Counted from the stretch's first letter, positions 50,214 through 63,243 are shown. The stretch: DNA of 64,000 nucleotides from Bryopsis sp. KO-2023 (GCA_030272585.1 BSYQ01000007.1:5956001-6020000), one strand, 5' to 3'. Notes: a model not told the origin generated them from the sequence alone. Numbers and translations are program-made.

Positions 50214-53200
50214 TTATCGACTTGATTTTCTCACTAATTCTGGCCTCTGTTGGAGCCACTCCAAACTCATATCAATATCCTGCAATCGTTGTAAGACATC
50301 CAAGCACGAGGGCCTCTTCCAGCAGTCGAACTGAGTGCAATCATAGATCAAGTCACGCAATTCTGCAGGGCACCACTCCCCCACCACCACCCCACCCTCA
50401 AACAAGAAGCTTTCACCACTGTCACGCCCCTCTCTGGAACTCCCCCCACAATCGCTTGAGCCCCCAGTCAGCAATTGCAACGACCCTCGCCCGGTAACAC
50501 ATTCAAACATAACCACCCCTAAGCTATACACATCCACCTTATCTTTCGGCACTCGACTCTTCCCTTCAGAATCCAAAAACAAACTTGAGAAATAAGGGGA
50601 AATTTCAGGAGCAGTGTACCCCATCGTGCCAGCCCCCACACTCCCAGAAACCCCATTCTCAAACCTGACTTTCGAGCTACCGAAATCTGCAATTTTTGCA
50701 GTGAGGTCCCTGTTCAGCAAGATGTTATGAGGTTTCAAATCGTAGTGAGTAATGTTATTGTGGTGCAAGTGTTCGAGGCCTCGAGCAACATCCGTGCAAA
50801 TCTCGACGATTTGACCAAACGTCAGTTGGATGGAAGGATCGCCCAACACATCGGAGAGATTCGATGGCATCCATTCCTCCACCAAAAACATCTCGTCCCT
50901 CGAACCCATCGGGTTGAAATTGGCACCGATGGCCTCCACAATATGAGGATGCATCGGAACTCTGCTGAGAATCTGCAACAACAACAACAACATAAAACCC
51001 CATCACTCAACCAAATTCTCAAATTGTGGTGTATTGAATCCATGTAGCAGCTTTTCACATGTTCTTATTAATCTTGTTTGAATGGCTGCATGGATTCTTG
51101 GTCAACATATTCTTACCTCCCATTCATTTCTCAGCGCCTCTCGGGCATTTTCATGCGACATCCCCTGATGGGAACTCACATATTTGACAGCCACCGTCCG
51201 AACCCGTCCACACCCCACATCGCAAGTCCCCCTCCTCACCCTGCTAAACCCACCGTCTTTTTCCCAGCCGAGATCCACGTTAGAAACCTCAACGTTGTAT
51301 ATCAGTTTCGGCAACGTAACGTATCGTGCACTTGGCGAATTGAACGCCAATCCAGAGGGATGCACGAGAGGACCGGCGGCCGAATCGACCGAGCTTTCTG
51401 CTTGGGCAACCATCGGTGAGGTAAAGCTGGAGGAGAGGGTCGATGCAGGGGGTAGCGATTCCAAAGATGGGGTTGCTGACCTCTCGAGGTTCAAATGGCA
51501 TGATTCGAAGGGAGAGAGGAACAGCTCGCGGCTGGTCTGTCCTGGTGTCTTTTGCTTGCGTTTTGAGGAATCGACCTCGGAGGGTGCATCGAGAGCATAC
51601 AGGGGATGGTTGGCGAACGGGGAATCCTGCAGTTGTTCTGGTGAGACGGTCCTGGGGGATGGTTCGCCTCCATCATCTAGACAGCATCAACACAACATCA
51701 TTCTTACCATGCTTTTCCGCATGCAAAGTTACCTCAATTCCCCCCAAACATCGGGATCTAATTATTGCAGTGCAAGGGACATGCAGCCCTTGGTTAATGT
51801 ACTTAATGAAGTGATTGAATTCGCTGTCGAATCAACAAGTCGACATTTGTCTTTTTTTAGTGACTGGAATTCTCACCTGAATCCATCTGAGAATTGACCA
51901 CAGGGATGTGATGGATTTCCCCAACCGGCTGAGTGGAATTCTCAGCTTCGTTTGTGGTCAGTTCTTCTTCCAGCAATTTTGATGGAGGTTCGTCTGCGCC
52001 AGAAATTCCAGCTAAGACAGCATATGCTGAAAAAAGTGCCTCTTCCAACTGTTGTCCAGCTTCAACACGCTTGATATTGTCGGTCCAAGCGAATTGCCCA
52101 TTCTGGGATTCCTCCAGTACAACCTGTCAATGATTGCAATCAAGCAACTCAATGACTGATCTAAATCTTGGCAGCTTCTGGGGATTTTCTTTGAGATAAA
52201 TTCAGAATTGGAAGATTCTGGGGTGAAACCAGGGCGAAATTGGATAGATTTTCACTCTATTCTTCGACAGGGATTATCATTCATGGAGAGCACACCGCAC
52301 ATACCTCGAGCAAAAAAGACAAACACCCAGCACATGCTCATATTATTCCACACACTGAATGGCCCACTGTGGCTTTGATTCCCTTCTATGGAGGCTTCTA
52401 GCAGCAAGAAATATAAAGAAAAAACCAAGAATACCTTCAGTCGGCCCCTTTCAAACGTGGAAAGCAACGCTGCAAAAGCGGAGTGCTTGGACTGAGACAA
52501 GAGGCTGGCAAGGAAATCGTCCCAGCGCCCATCGTTAGGGACTCCACAGCCGTATTGCGCCTAGAACCCAAATCATATCCTTGAGAACCAAACCCCTGCA
52601 TTTTTTCCCAGCGAACGTCATTTCCTTATCCAATCTTTTCTGAGAAGAGCATCGCATTCACCAAACGAACTCTGATTGAACGCCCCGGAAAAACAGTTGG
52701 AAATGAAACCAGAACGGCAAAATCACAAACAAGTGGAGCATGATGAAGGAACTTCGCAAAAGCATGAACTTGAATTTTCCGACGACAATTCATCTTAATT
52801 TTTTTGGAAATATAAAAAGCATTTTTTTTTCAGTGTGGATCTCAAACCTCTTTCGGGCTTGAATCAAGGAGCTTTTCATTCTGGGGTTTAGCTTTTCGTG
52901 AAGGCAGACTGCATACGGTGTGACACAGTGGCAAGCTTTCTGCCAGCGATTTTATCTACACAACAAAAACCCCAACGAAAAACTCAGCAATTATCCTTGT
53001 AAAGCAAGCAAACCAGCTTGTCCCAAATAACCCATTTCTCCCTTGAACACACGATAATACCCCATTGCCCCTCCAACTTTTTCGCCAAAAAGAAATGCTA
53101 CATGTGGGACCCAAAACCGAAATGTATCGCCACCACCACCTTTTCAATATGCAGAATGTTGGCTTTCCACAACATCATTTCCATGCACCACATGCCCTGA

Positions 53201-53810
53201 AAATGGGCGTATCTTGGAGCACATAGAAGAATTCATTTCTGAAAACTACATTCCTGGTACAATAGCAAGCGTCAGGCATGCTCCACAACCTCTATTCAAA
53301 ACAGCATTGCCAGAAAACATGTTCACCCACCGCTCCATACTGTGGCTTCAACGTACACCCGTTCAACCCAGATCCAAACCTCTCCGGCCACCACACCACA
53401 TTGGAACTTGTCTTTTCATAATTAACCCAATCCTGAAAGATCAACACCACAATTGCAAATCCCTTGATACATACATTAAAATTTCAAAATGCTCGATTTA
53501 TACCAGCTTGCATTATTCCATGTGGGAGTTATTCCAAGGCTCCATCAACACTGCTGCTGGGCATGATGTGACATTCTGACCTCATCAACCCTTTGCAAAA
53601 ACAGGCACCACCCAGATCCATGACACAGTGTTCTTTTCAAATGCACCACATGCGTAAGCTAGAGTGTCGAAGTTTCTACGCCTCTCCCCAACAAACCTGA
53701 AAATCGTCGTCGAGGGCCTTGTCGTTCTCGTAAGAGCATAACCCTCGCAATTGGACAGGGCCTCGACAAGTGCTGTGTCTTAAGAATCTAAGAAGTCTGA
53801 AAATCGGCAT
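50214..53810 (-). CDS. Protein kinase, non-RD (tyrosine-kinase-like group), with novel N-terminus
   Basis: Probable Ser/Thr kinase. Seven exons in transcript order: 53810-53697, 53432-53331, 52955-52848, 52560-52435, 52123-51877, 51676-51117, 50972-50214, in frame to 671 residues. The kinase domain occupies about residues 365-655: glycine loop GWEKDGGFSRVRRG, VAVKYV (Lys397), catalytic loop HYDLKPHN (495-502), DFG at 515-517, GTMGYTAPE, DVYSLGVVMFE. Tyr replaces Arg of HRD, so activation-loop control differs from RD kinases. MGYTAPE and overall style resemble plant receptor-like cytoplasmic kinases. The first 230 residues match nothing I know; they include a Trp-rich stretch (DWVNYEKTSSNVVWWPERF). 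A Ser/Pro-rich linker precedes the catalytic part. No membrane segment is evident. The two first introns and exon 3 are less certain than the rest. Confidence 0.88.
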
Positions 53811-54487
53811 GATAGCTCGCATAATAGATCCAAATCATGTTTCGCAGCCTCAGCGCTGTCCGTAGTTTTCCGAACCAACCCCCCCTTGAAAAAAATTCAT
53901 ATTGTGCCAGCGGATTCTGGTTTGCATGACGTAATCATCAGGTGATCCATATGATCGCTCAGAGCGGCTGACGTTTGCGTTACGAATCCACCCTTGTGTC
54001 GAAGAAACAAAAAAGCATTCCTACATTCGTTTTTGCTTTGGTTCGGTTCGGTTGAATACGGGTTTCAGAAAAGAAAAAGTTGGTTTGTTGCGTCTCCGAG
54101 GTCACACTTCGGTCGTCCAGTAGGGCTTTTTCGATACTTTATATTGCCATGGCGAAACTTGGGCTATTGACAATATCACAATCGTTCCGATCGTGGGGGT
54201 GGAAGTGGGATCGATTACAGAGCGCCCACTGAAATGTAAGACATATGGTCATGCCACTGCTGTCTCCTTCCGGTGATTTCATAAATGCAATCTGTTTGTC
54301 AAAAATTAGGGGGGATGTATCAACATCATTCTTCCAGCTGGGGGGCTGCTAGTGCATTGACATGTTGATGGTAAACTTGTTGGGATATTAGACAAATTCT
54401 TGTGAAATCAGAAGAGGTGGTGGTAGTGAATCCAGCACACTTGAGGTGAAATCAAATCCCCAAAGGGTCCGACTGAATTATTACAGG
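53811..54487. promoter_or_regulatory. Divergent promoter region, kinase / LRR gene
   Basis: 677 nt between divergent start codons. The LRR frame is open upstream of its first ATG to 54446 without an ATG. A 5' UTR intron is possible. No named element recognised. Confidence 0.35.
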
Positions 54488-55372
54488 ATGTTCAGGGTCC
54501 AGACTCCACATGAGGAAGAATGGCAAATTGGCTGGGGTTCCCTCCCATACCACATTTTGGCTTCTGCCATCCAACAATTCCAAGGACCCAAGACGGACAC
54601 CGAAACGCTGAAATCGTTGAGGCTTGTCAATTGTCACTGGTACACCGTAGTGAATTTATGCATTCGCTGTGTTGCTTCCCCAAGAGATGGCCCGATTTTG
54701 CCGGTGATCAGCACGGTTTACTGGAAGATGCCCAATGTGACTGGGCTGGACATAATGAACGGTACAGTGAACAGCGTGGAGGACTACGGATCGCTGGCTT
54801 ACTTAACCCGGTTGCGGAGTTTGAAATTGGGGGTGGATTCGGTGGAGAGCTGTGTGCTTTGGTATCTCACTGCATTGACAAATTTGACCCTCCTGCGAGT
54901 CCGGGATTGCCTGCAAGTGGATAACTCGGCTTACACACATTTGGAATCGCTAAAGAACTTGCGGGACCTCTGTTTGGTTGGGGTGGCTCACTTGAACAGT
55001 GAGGGAATGGGTTTCCTGACATCGCTGACTAAACTGACATCGCTGATGATTCTCGGAGCACCCTGTGCTACGGAGCATGGACTGAAAAATCTCAAATGTT
55101 TGGCGAATCTGGAAAGGCTGTATTTACCCTGGTTTGTGGGTGTTTCTGATGATGGCTTGAAAGCGATAAACAAAGTTTCCAATTTGAGGGAATTGGATCT
55201 GCAAGGGTGCGTAATGTTGACAGATTCAGGGATGAGTCATCTAAACAGTTTGAAATCGCTCTCGATTTTGAATGTCAAAGGGTGCCCCATGGTGAACAGG
55301 CGGGATTGGGCAACGGGATTGGTGAACCTGCGATCTTTGTATATGGACAGAAGGTCATGGCTTTTGGGTTGA
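54488..55372 (+). CDS. Leucine-rich repeat protein with F-box-like N-terminus
   Basis: Intronless, 294 residues. Near the N-terminus SLPYHILASAIQQF and LRLVNCHWYTVV resemble an F-box, the segment that binds SKP1 in SCF ubiquitin ligases. The rest is a chain of cysteine-containing leucine-rich repeats of the AMN1/FBXL type, each about 25 residues, for example LTLLRVRDCLQVDNSAYTHL, LRELDLQGCVMLTDSGMSHL and LSILNVKGCPMVNRRDW. The architecture suggests a substrate receptor for a ubiquitin ligase. This is inference, because the F-box match is weak by eye. The first in-frame ATG is 54488. Confidence 0.84.
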   Translation: MFRVQTPHEEEWQIGWGSLPYHILASAIQQFQGPKTDTETLKSLRLVNCHWYTVVNLCIRCVASPRDGPILPVISTVYWKMPNVTGLDIMNGTVNSVEDYGSLAYLTRLRSLKLGVDSVESCVLWYLTALTNLTLLRVRDCLQVDNSAYTHLESLKNLRDLCLVGVAHLNSEGMGFLTSLTKLTSLMILGAPCATEHGLKNLKCLANLERLYLPWFVGVSDDGLKAINKVSNLRELDLQGCVMLTDSGMSHLNSLKSLSILNVKGCPMVNRRDWATGLVNLRSLYMDRRSWLLG

Positions 55373-57828
55373 TAAATTGAAAAAAGAAATCTGCTCATGA
55401 AATTTACCTTGTTTGGCTTGGGTTTGTCCAGATACTATCTAAGCAGACTTGTTCTGCTCAGCCAACATCACAAAGAAACATCTCTGGTGAACAGGATGTT
55501 GATGATACAATTTCTATCAGCAAAAATTACTCTTGATTTCCCTTTTCGGGGGGAATGTGATGCTTCAAGCTTCGAATTACCCCTCCAAAGGAGAGGTGCC
55601 CAAAGTATCCGTACAGAACTGATTTGATGTTGCACAGTTTGCTCCACAAACATTTGAGCCGCTATTCTGTGAGATATATTTGCTAGCATCAGTAAAATTA
55701 ACAAGTGATCACACCCATATAAACTGTGTTCATCTCCAAAGCACAGCACTTTTCAGCTTGCCTTCAAAGGACAAGAGATGATACGAAGAACCTGAGAAAA
55801 CCACCCTCAAAACCGTTACAAACTTTACACATGTGCAGGTACAAGATGCAACGTAGCATACCAGCCAGCACACAATTGTTCCTCATTAATCTCACCCTCT
55901 TTTTTTTTCACTTTTTTTTTTTCTCTCTCTCTCTCCCTCCCCCACCACCCACGCCCCTGTTTCTTTTTCTTCTTCTTTCAATCCACCCCCCCCCCTTCCC
56001 CAGAATATTACACAATGTGCTTCATGAAACACCCTCTACTTCTTTTTCTTTCTTCTTTTCAACCCAAGCATTGTTGATGCAATTCCCCATGCAAAAATCT
56101 CACCATTCAAGAAAAAAAATAGTGGCATCAACCCACAGGTGCCCTTTGAAAAACACTCGCTCCCACATATGATATAAAAAACAGTCCCCTTGTTCCACTG
56201 AAATAAAACACACTTTCGTCTTTCGACTTTTTCATCTCTCTCACTGTCTCTCTCTCTATCAAAGAGAATAGTAAAAAAAGATATCCAAAAGAAACCCCCT
56301 CCCCCCCCCACAGAGTCAGACCCCTTTGCAAAACATAATTAAAAAAAAACCCATAGATATATTCAAAAAAACCTACCTGAAACGGTCAATGATTTTTTTT
56401 TTGTTTTGCAAAATGTTCAGAAAAATGCTAGTAAAGAAGGTAATGATGTGTCAAGTGCCGCAATTCGAAATCCATACATGAGAATTAACTAAAAAAAAGG
56501 AAAAACAAGAGAAAGCAAACAGCAGAAGGAAAAAGAAAAAATGAATCCCACATATATACACTGATGTTGGGCAGTGCCTGTTTTTGTTTTTTTTTTGTTT
56601 TAGAAATTGCAGCCACCTGCGTCGTTCCTACTTCTTTGGTGTTTTTGTTTTGTCCAGAATAAAACAGAATAAAACACCTTCAAATAATAGCACACATAAC
56701 CTAGTCAAGATATAAAACAAGAAAAGAAAAGAAAAAAACCCTGAAGAATATACATCTCGTTATGCAATTGATTTTCAACCACCCAATACTTCCACCTATT
56801 GCATAACACAGATGTGTCGAAAAAAACCCAAAGGTGTCCAGCTTTCACTATGACTAAACTCTTTTTTTTTTTGGAATCCTTCTTTTTTTTTTTTGGTAAG
56901 TGCAATCAATCCCCGCTAAGAAGAACAAGAGCTACCATATTTGCATATGGCCCAGTTTTCTACCAATCCCATATGGGAAAAATTTAGAAATGAAAAAAAA
57001 GAAAAGAAAAAGATCATACAAAATTACTATGCATATTCAAAATTCTTCCACTTTTTTTTTTTTTTTTTAATATCTCATCATCGAGTCGGAAAATCCAAAA
57101 CAAAATGGTGCACCAAAAATCTCAAGAATATACTTTTGAGCTAAATGACCATTGAAAGAAGAAAAATACAAACGACGGAGTGTGCATCCGCTGTTTGCAG
57201 TAGAGACAATAGATTTCAGTTCTTGCCACCCCGAAGAACTAACTTGCTCAATCCCCACTAACTCTCAAACTTGCTCACCACTGTCTTTTTCTCACAGCTC
57301 GCTATCAGCAGGCAACCTCTTTTTGTTTTCCCTTGCTATATGCACCGTAAGCATGTCTCTGGTGCATTCCTGATAGCACCCAGTCAATTTTCTTCCCAAG
57401 ATCATCAAGCTTGATCGGCTGTCAGCCCAGTCGTTTCCGAAGGAACGACACTCTTGAGTTTACACCTTTACTTTCCAAATTTTGTTGTGGAGCAAAATGA
57501 TAAATAGTGCCGATAACTTGTCACATCCATTCCATAGGTCCTTTCGGTCGAAAGACACCCTCAATCTTTAAAAAAGAGAAAACATGCACACCACCAGTCA
57601 GTCACACTAGATGCCAAATGCACATGGAAAAACGGAAAAGTGGTATCAAAAATTCTCAAAGACGTTTTTTCCAACAGAGTCACTTTGTCCAACACCATGA
57701 ATACAGTTACGTATAATGCTATTTGTTTGGCTAACGGAAAGTACCAGCCTCTTAAGGGAATTCGAGGGCACACCTAGTTGAGATATACAACATGGGCATT
57801 GTACGTAAAGAATTTGAACAGATAAATC
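55373..57828. other. Convergent 3' region with G-poor tract
   Basis: 2.5 kb between the LRR stop and the stop of the minus-strand unknown-family gene. From about 55860 to 57070 the plus strand is C/T/A with T-runs and a CT run (55921-55940) and few G, so the strand that continues from the minus gene is purine-rich. No gene is supported. Confidence 0.45.
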
Positions 57829-59579
57829 TCAGTTGGAAACAGATTCAATCCAAGTCACATTTTCCACATGGCTTTGAATAGGACGGTTCTTGATAATGCT
57901 AATGCATGACTCACAATCGTCATCGTCTGACCAGTCTTCCCCACCACAGCACAGCAATCGTTTTAGGCTGAAGCCCGAATTATAACTCGAGCAAGAAGAA
58001 CAAGATGATGCTGTATCTTGGGAACGCCTCAATAGCCTCTTGAACCCATTCAAACGTCCAATATCTTCATCCACCTCCAATGGAGGCGTGTGCCATTTGA
58101 TAGTGGATGTGAACGATAAATCTGAGAGGAAATCCTGATACTTTGAGTGAACCTCCGGCCTCCTGAATCCGAAATCTTTTTTGCAACTTTCGACATCATC
58201 CGTTGACGTGCGCGAATATTTTGATATTGAGCCCCGTCTGCTTGTTACGCTACCATCCCCCGCCATTGCAATTAAAGTGGTCATGGAAATTGACTTGTGG
58301 AAATGAGTCGTTGATGTCGAGAATCCCATAGTGCTGGAGAGCATTGTGAGCCTGTTGATAACACACATCACATGTTTCCTATCACTTTGCAGTAACTCTT
58401 TTATGGCCCCAGGTGTACAGCCATAGCGACATACTCAAGTGTGAAAAGATTCCAACCTTTTCCATAGGGGTTGTCTTTCTTGAACTCATGTGCTTGTTTT
58501 CCAGAAATCAGGTGAAAAGAAACTACTCAAGACTCATTGTCTGTATTCCCGCAGATTTTGGATGGAACTGTGTTTTTGGGGGAGCAGATGCATTTGATTT
58601 TTTTCAGCTTTTTCCCTTACTCTGATGCATCCACGGCTGAGCCCCCTGAGCTGCTTGTGTCGCAGATGTCAACCTCCAATGCATCACAGTAAATCTCAGC
58701 ACCGATTTCGACAGAAGAACCCCCGCTGGGCAACGATTTCAATCCACGAAGCTCACGCCTCTTCCGTGTTCGCTCCTCCCGCTTCTCTTCCAGTCGAATG
58801 ACATCGGTGAGATCACCCGCAGTCAACCAAGAGTAGTCTCTGTCAATGACGGTCAGGATCACAGAGACATGACCTCCAAATCCCACCAGCAAGCCAACAA
58901 CAACATACGATTGGTTTGGGCCCACATTGCTCCTCTTTTGGAAATCGAAGAAGCTCTCATTTAGATGTGGGTTGTGGCCTGTGGTAGCCAAATCCACAGT
59001 GGTTGGCTTGCTAATTGAAACAGCCCCTTCCTTGCAAAAATCATCATTTGATGTGATGTGTGGGAAGGAGGCGAAAAGCGTCGCTTGGCCGAATACCCGA
59101 CCTACAACCAACCCCAGGAGAAACCTTGCAAGTGGGTCGCGTGTTGTCGTGATACTCCGACACTGGTATTGGTGCAACCAATCTCGAACGCTTGCCACCT
59201 TCTTCATGCCACTGTGTCCCGCTTCTTCTTTGTCCTACCAAGCAGGACACCCATTACGATCCTCGCACACCTATACGCACTATGTATTAGGCAGGTGGAG
59301 TATCTCGGAACAACGTTGGTTGCACTCCAAGTCCCCGAAACTGATCGTCCGACGCCCAGTGAAAGAGGGAGGTTTAAACGAACTGAGTTCAGGGGAGGCA
59401 AGGATATTGTAGTTTTCATTCATAGCCGCTCTCCTTACGACATCAGTGCATCTGTTGTTCTCCATCAGCCGCAGGCCAAACAACTCCCAAGCTTCGCTTT
59501 TTTCGCGCCGGAGCCTTCGTCTCCTCGGGCGGGAGTCCGACGGAAGTACGAAGCGTCCAACGACGTCACCTGACACCAT
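57829..59579 (-). CDS. Unknown-family protein A, paralogue of the divergent neighbour
   Basis: Not recognised. Three exons in transcript order: 59579-59439, 59234-58621, 58351-57829, in frame to 425 residues with introns in phase 0 then phase 2. Seen: a possible membrane segment near RFLLGLVVGRVFGQATLF, a second hydrophobic stretch (SYVVVGLLVGFGGHVSVILT), a charged helix (VIRLEEKREERTRKRREL), an EIYCDALEVDIC motif, a SISMTTL motif and a C-terminal KRLLCCGGEDWSDDDD with paired cysteines. These landmarks recur in the same order in the divergent gene at 60400-62142, with introns at equivalent places and phases. Paired Cys next to basic residues could be lipid-modified; this is inference. Exon 1 is the weakest part, since it shares nothing with the paralogue. 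Confidence 0.72.
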
Positions 59580-60399
59580 GGATCCTGCAGTCTGTAAACT
59601 CTTCTAGCGCCAAGGGGCCAAACGCAAGAAACCGGACAACGTTGCCCGTCCGCGTGCGGTGCGGAGCGTAACAAATACAAAGGTTTGGTTTCTACCAGAC
59701 CCAACACGGCGCGCTGCCAGGACTGCATCGTTGAGTCGTACGATATGAATTAACGTCACAAACCGGCGTTGGAAATGAGGTACTTCATGATCGTGATTTT
59801 TCAGACTGTGAAGTACCAAGAAGACCACGATCAGCCGCGGCGCATGGAAATCTTGTTTTAATGGCAGTAGCACCAAGCTCAGAGAAGGGCATGCCGCCGT
59901 GAATCCATTCGGCACTGATCAATTGTCAGGTGCCTGGCAAGAATGGCTGGTTGGTATTGTGGACGAGCGCTTCCACTAGCATGGGGGACTTGATGGACGA
60001 ATGCAGTTAGGTGTTGGAAGGTATGGGGGGTTCTAGCTTCGACGCGCGCTGCGAGCAACAGATTGCTTCTTGGTCGTGGAACCAGTTTTCTCAGGCCCCA
60101 GCCTCCAATTAGTTGCAGGCGCGCCACTCCCACGTGCTCGAAGAGGGGCCGCACAAGAAGATTCGACAAATTGGACAATTGATTTCGAGGCTGCCTCTCG
60201 TTGGCTTCCGCCAATGGAAAAAGTTTTGTCTGACTGGCATGCCGTTCCACTGTCGAAATTCCGTGACAGTTTTTGTGTACTTTTCTGTCCAGTTCTTCGC
60301 TTCTGTCCACTACAGGTTACTTCACGCCCCTTTTTTCCCCGGCAGCTCCTGCCTCCACCTTGTTTCACCGCGTCCCGCCATTACGATAACGAGTTGGGT
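59580..60399. promoter_or_regulatory. Bidirectional promoter of the unknown-family pair
   Basis: 820 nt between the two divergent starts. A GACGTCA lies just inside the start of gene A at 59562-59568. Open frames on both strands cross the interval and upstream coding exons cannot be excluded. An alternative start for gene B is the in-frame ATG at 60214. Confidence 0.35.
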
Positions 60400-62142
60400 A
60401 TGCGAAGCTTGATACGAGCTGCAAGGAGCGCAGGAGCAAAGGTAAGGGCTTCTGCAAGGATATTCCGTGTGGCAGCGAACCTAGTTTTTTGGAGCATTTT
60501 TTCCGTTGCAGTATTAAGAGTTTTCAATATCGCAGCTGGTGCTGGAAGAGGGTGAAACGCACTGCTGCACGCGCGCCATTGCAAGACAAATCATGTAACA
60601 TCCATAGTTCCGTTCCTCTCTCGCGGTTCAGCTCGGGGGGGGGTAGTTCACCGCCAACCAGCGCGGTTACAAAGAAATAGAGCCCTCACAACCTGTCTTT
60701 TTTTGTAGGGAAGAGAGCAAACAAGAGCATATACCAGCTTGTTCTACAGCAGGGTTGGGTCGGCTGCAGAAGGGGTTGAACGAGTTTTACTGTGGTGGGC
60801 TGTTGGTCAGGCAATAGCTGGACTTGGGAAGGTTTCTATGGGTGCAGAGAAACAGTTGGAACTACTTGCAGACTCGCAAGAAGTTGGTGAACTGGAGTGT
60901 GCTGAATGGGACCCTCGCCCCTTCCCTGAAACCTCACACACATGTGAGGCAGGGGAAAACACAGAGAGCCAACACGATGGCATAGATGTGGTGGACCTCT
61001 TTCCTATGGGAGCCGCCCATGAATCATGGCCAGAGCCAATCAGAGAATACTGGGGATGCATGCCATCACCTCAACCAGCGATGAACTCATGTCCAGAAGT
61101 TTTGGTGGACATTTTTTTCACTCAAGACGACACTGTTCATATAATTTTGACGGTAACTGAGAGCCCTTGGGCATCCACGATGGCAGTGGAGGGGTTGGTT
61201 AGACTGGAGAAGGTCCGGGAGATGCGTGTCGGTCGCAAGCGAGAAATCTGTGCATGGAGATCCCCGGGCCTGCTTCTGACTGACAGTGCTAAAACTGATT
61301 CAGCTATTTACTTTGATGCCGTGGAAGTGGACCTCTGGGAGTGCAGTGAGTCTGAAGGATCGATTGATGAGCCATGGTAGGTGCTCCTTTCTCTTCAGTA
61401 ACTTGGATTCAAATTAAGCAAGGCAACTCGAAGCGAGAATAAAGATGTGCAATCAAACAATCCTTCCATTATCAAGGACAAGGATTCTTTGTATAATTGA
61501 GTGCACAATTTCGAGTTTCCGGCATTGGCAAGGTCTCTAATCAATTTTTCTGAAATCGATTTTTTTAATCACTACCACACTCCATTCCAAAGATAGCAGC
61601 CATGACATGATTATGATTACAATAAAAAAATATAATCAATTAATAAAAAGATCGAGGAAGATTAACACTGACGAGAATGTCTTGCATGCAGCACCACGGG
61701 ATGTGACTCTTTGGTCCGTCCATCTCTTTCGATGACGACCTTGATGGGGGAGAGGAAGGAAAGTGCCACCAGAAAGGTTGGCCAGAGCACCCCGTCAAAC
61801 CAGTCTTCAAATGACCCCGCACGTGTCCTCCGGTTCAGGCGACTCAGAGATCTAGATTCTGCAAAGGAATCCGTCTATTTTGAAAAGAACGCGTTTGACT
61901 TTGACCCGATCTGGACTGAGAGGGATGGAAGCTGCTCCGACTTTTTCCGGCGGCTTCAGAGACACTCGTTCCAGCCTTCGTGCAGATCTCGACGGAAACG
62001 TTACGGGTTCAGAGCAATATTGAAGCAATATCGTAAGTGGAAATCGACATCCATAGAGATCAGCATCATCAGGGGACGGTTGAAGAAAAAACTGTTGTGC
62101 TGTGGGAGAGGAGAATGGTCAGACTACGAAGGTGAGGGGTGA
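60400..62142 (+). CDS. Unknown-family protein B, paralogue of the divergent neighbour
   Basis: Not recognised. Three exons: 60400-60441, 60709-61376, 61692-62142, in frame to 386 residues with introns in phase 0 then phase 2, as in gene A. Matching landmarks: hydrophobic VERVLLWWAVGQAIAGLGK; EVLVDIFF...VHIILTV; charged LVRLEKVREMRVGRKREI; AIYFDAVEVDLW; LSMTTL; and C-terminal KKKLLCCGRGEWSDYEGEG. The middle of exon 2 is acidic and differs strongly from A. The last exon adds basic stretches (RSRRKRYGFR, QYRKWKS). The two genes are clearly old, diverged copies: landmarks align, most other residues do not. The start is uncertain because the frame is open upstream, with an ATG at 60214. Confidence 0.72.
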
Positions 62143-63243
62143 AGTTCAGATTTCTCTCCTTCACCGACCAGCTTTTCGAATGAAATTTATTGCTCCATGA
62201 TTTGCTTTCAATTTTGACTGTTTTTTCTTTGCGTTTTGAATGGATTTCTAATTGGCGCACGCGTACTGCGAAAGCAATGGGTTTTTTGCATCAGATTTTT
62301 TTTGTGTTATTTTCAGATTGAGGGCAGAAGAGAAGAAAAGTTCATCCCTGTACAGCAGCAGCAACACACACACACCCAAAAACGCGTCAGACCCATGCTG
62401 GAATCACAGCTTCCGGAGAGATGGGTTTTTTTCTTTGACACATGACATTATTGTCTCAAAAAAAACCCACTCGCTTGCCACCCATGAATCCTACAGTCCC
62501 TCTGCAGGACAAAAAAAAAAGAAAAAGAGGAGAGAATTGAAGAAATCTAAGTATTTTACAGTAGGTGGAGTTACAACAGCTGTCCCAAATGCTATCCATA
62601 ATTTTCAACTCTGTTTTTCCTAATTGCGACAGTGACTGGTAGCTCATTTGGGACATGCCCAATAATTTGTCATTTGACGGGTGGACTTGCGGGTGGTTGA
62701 TTTGTTTGTTCTGTCTTGTTCACTTTTTTTTGGTTCCCTCATCCATACAAATCAAATGCAGTTAACGATAAGTTATAAAAAAAAGAAGTGTACATAACGA
62801 TTTACCGTATTTTTGTTTTGTTTTTGTTTTAAGTTGTTGCGAGTAATTGTCATTGGGTTTGGGGTGACATTTTGGAAATTTGGTGGAACACCTTCTGCTC
62901 ATTGATTCTGTTTCGAAAAAAAAAAAGAAAAGGTCGAGCCAGCTTGTGGTTTGGATCACCAGTGTAAAAAGAAAAGAAAACAAGTGTTTGTTGTATCTCC
63001 CAGCGGCACCTGAAAATTTTTGTTTGTAGATAATTGGCTGAACAGTTTTCGCCAACAGCGCAGATTTGGGAACAAAGAAAAGAGAGCATTTTCACACAGT
63101 GTCAGTGAGTTTTGGCACCATTTGCAGTTCACCAGTGTCTAAAGATATTTTCTGCCAATTCCATCAAGGGGAGTACAATAATCCTATCGGCCGATGGCAT
63201 CCCTTTTCTTTTCAAAAATACTTCTTTGGCCCACACGTTGAGC
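62143..63243. other. Intergenic, no gene seen
   Basis: 1.1 kb downstream of unknown gene B. Contains T-runs, a short CA repeat near 62366-62377 and ordinary A/T-rich DNA. Nothing codes convincingly. Confidence 0.45.

Noticed and set aside
59879-60310. 143-codon minus-strand frame between the divergent unknown genes
   Set aside because: No counterpart in the paralogue and no splice link to gene A. Both strands are open here, so one or both are chance.
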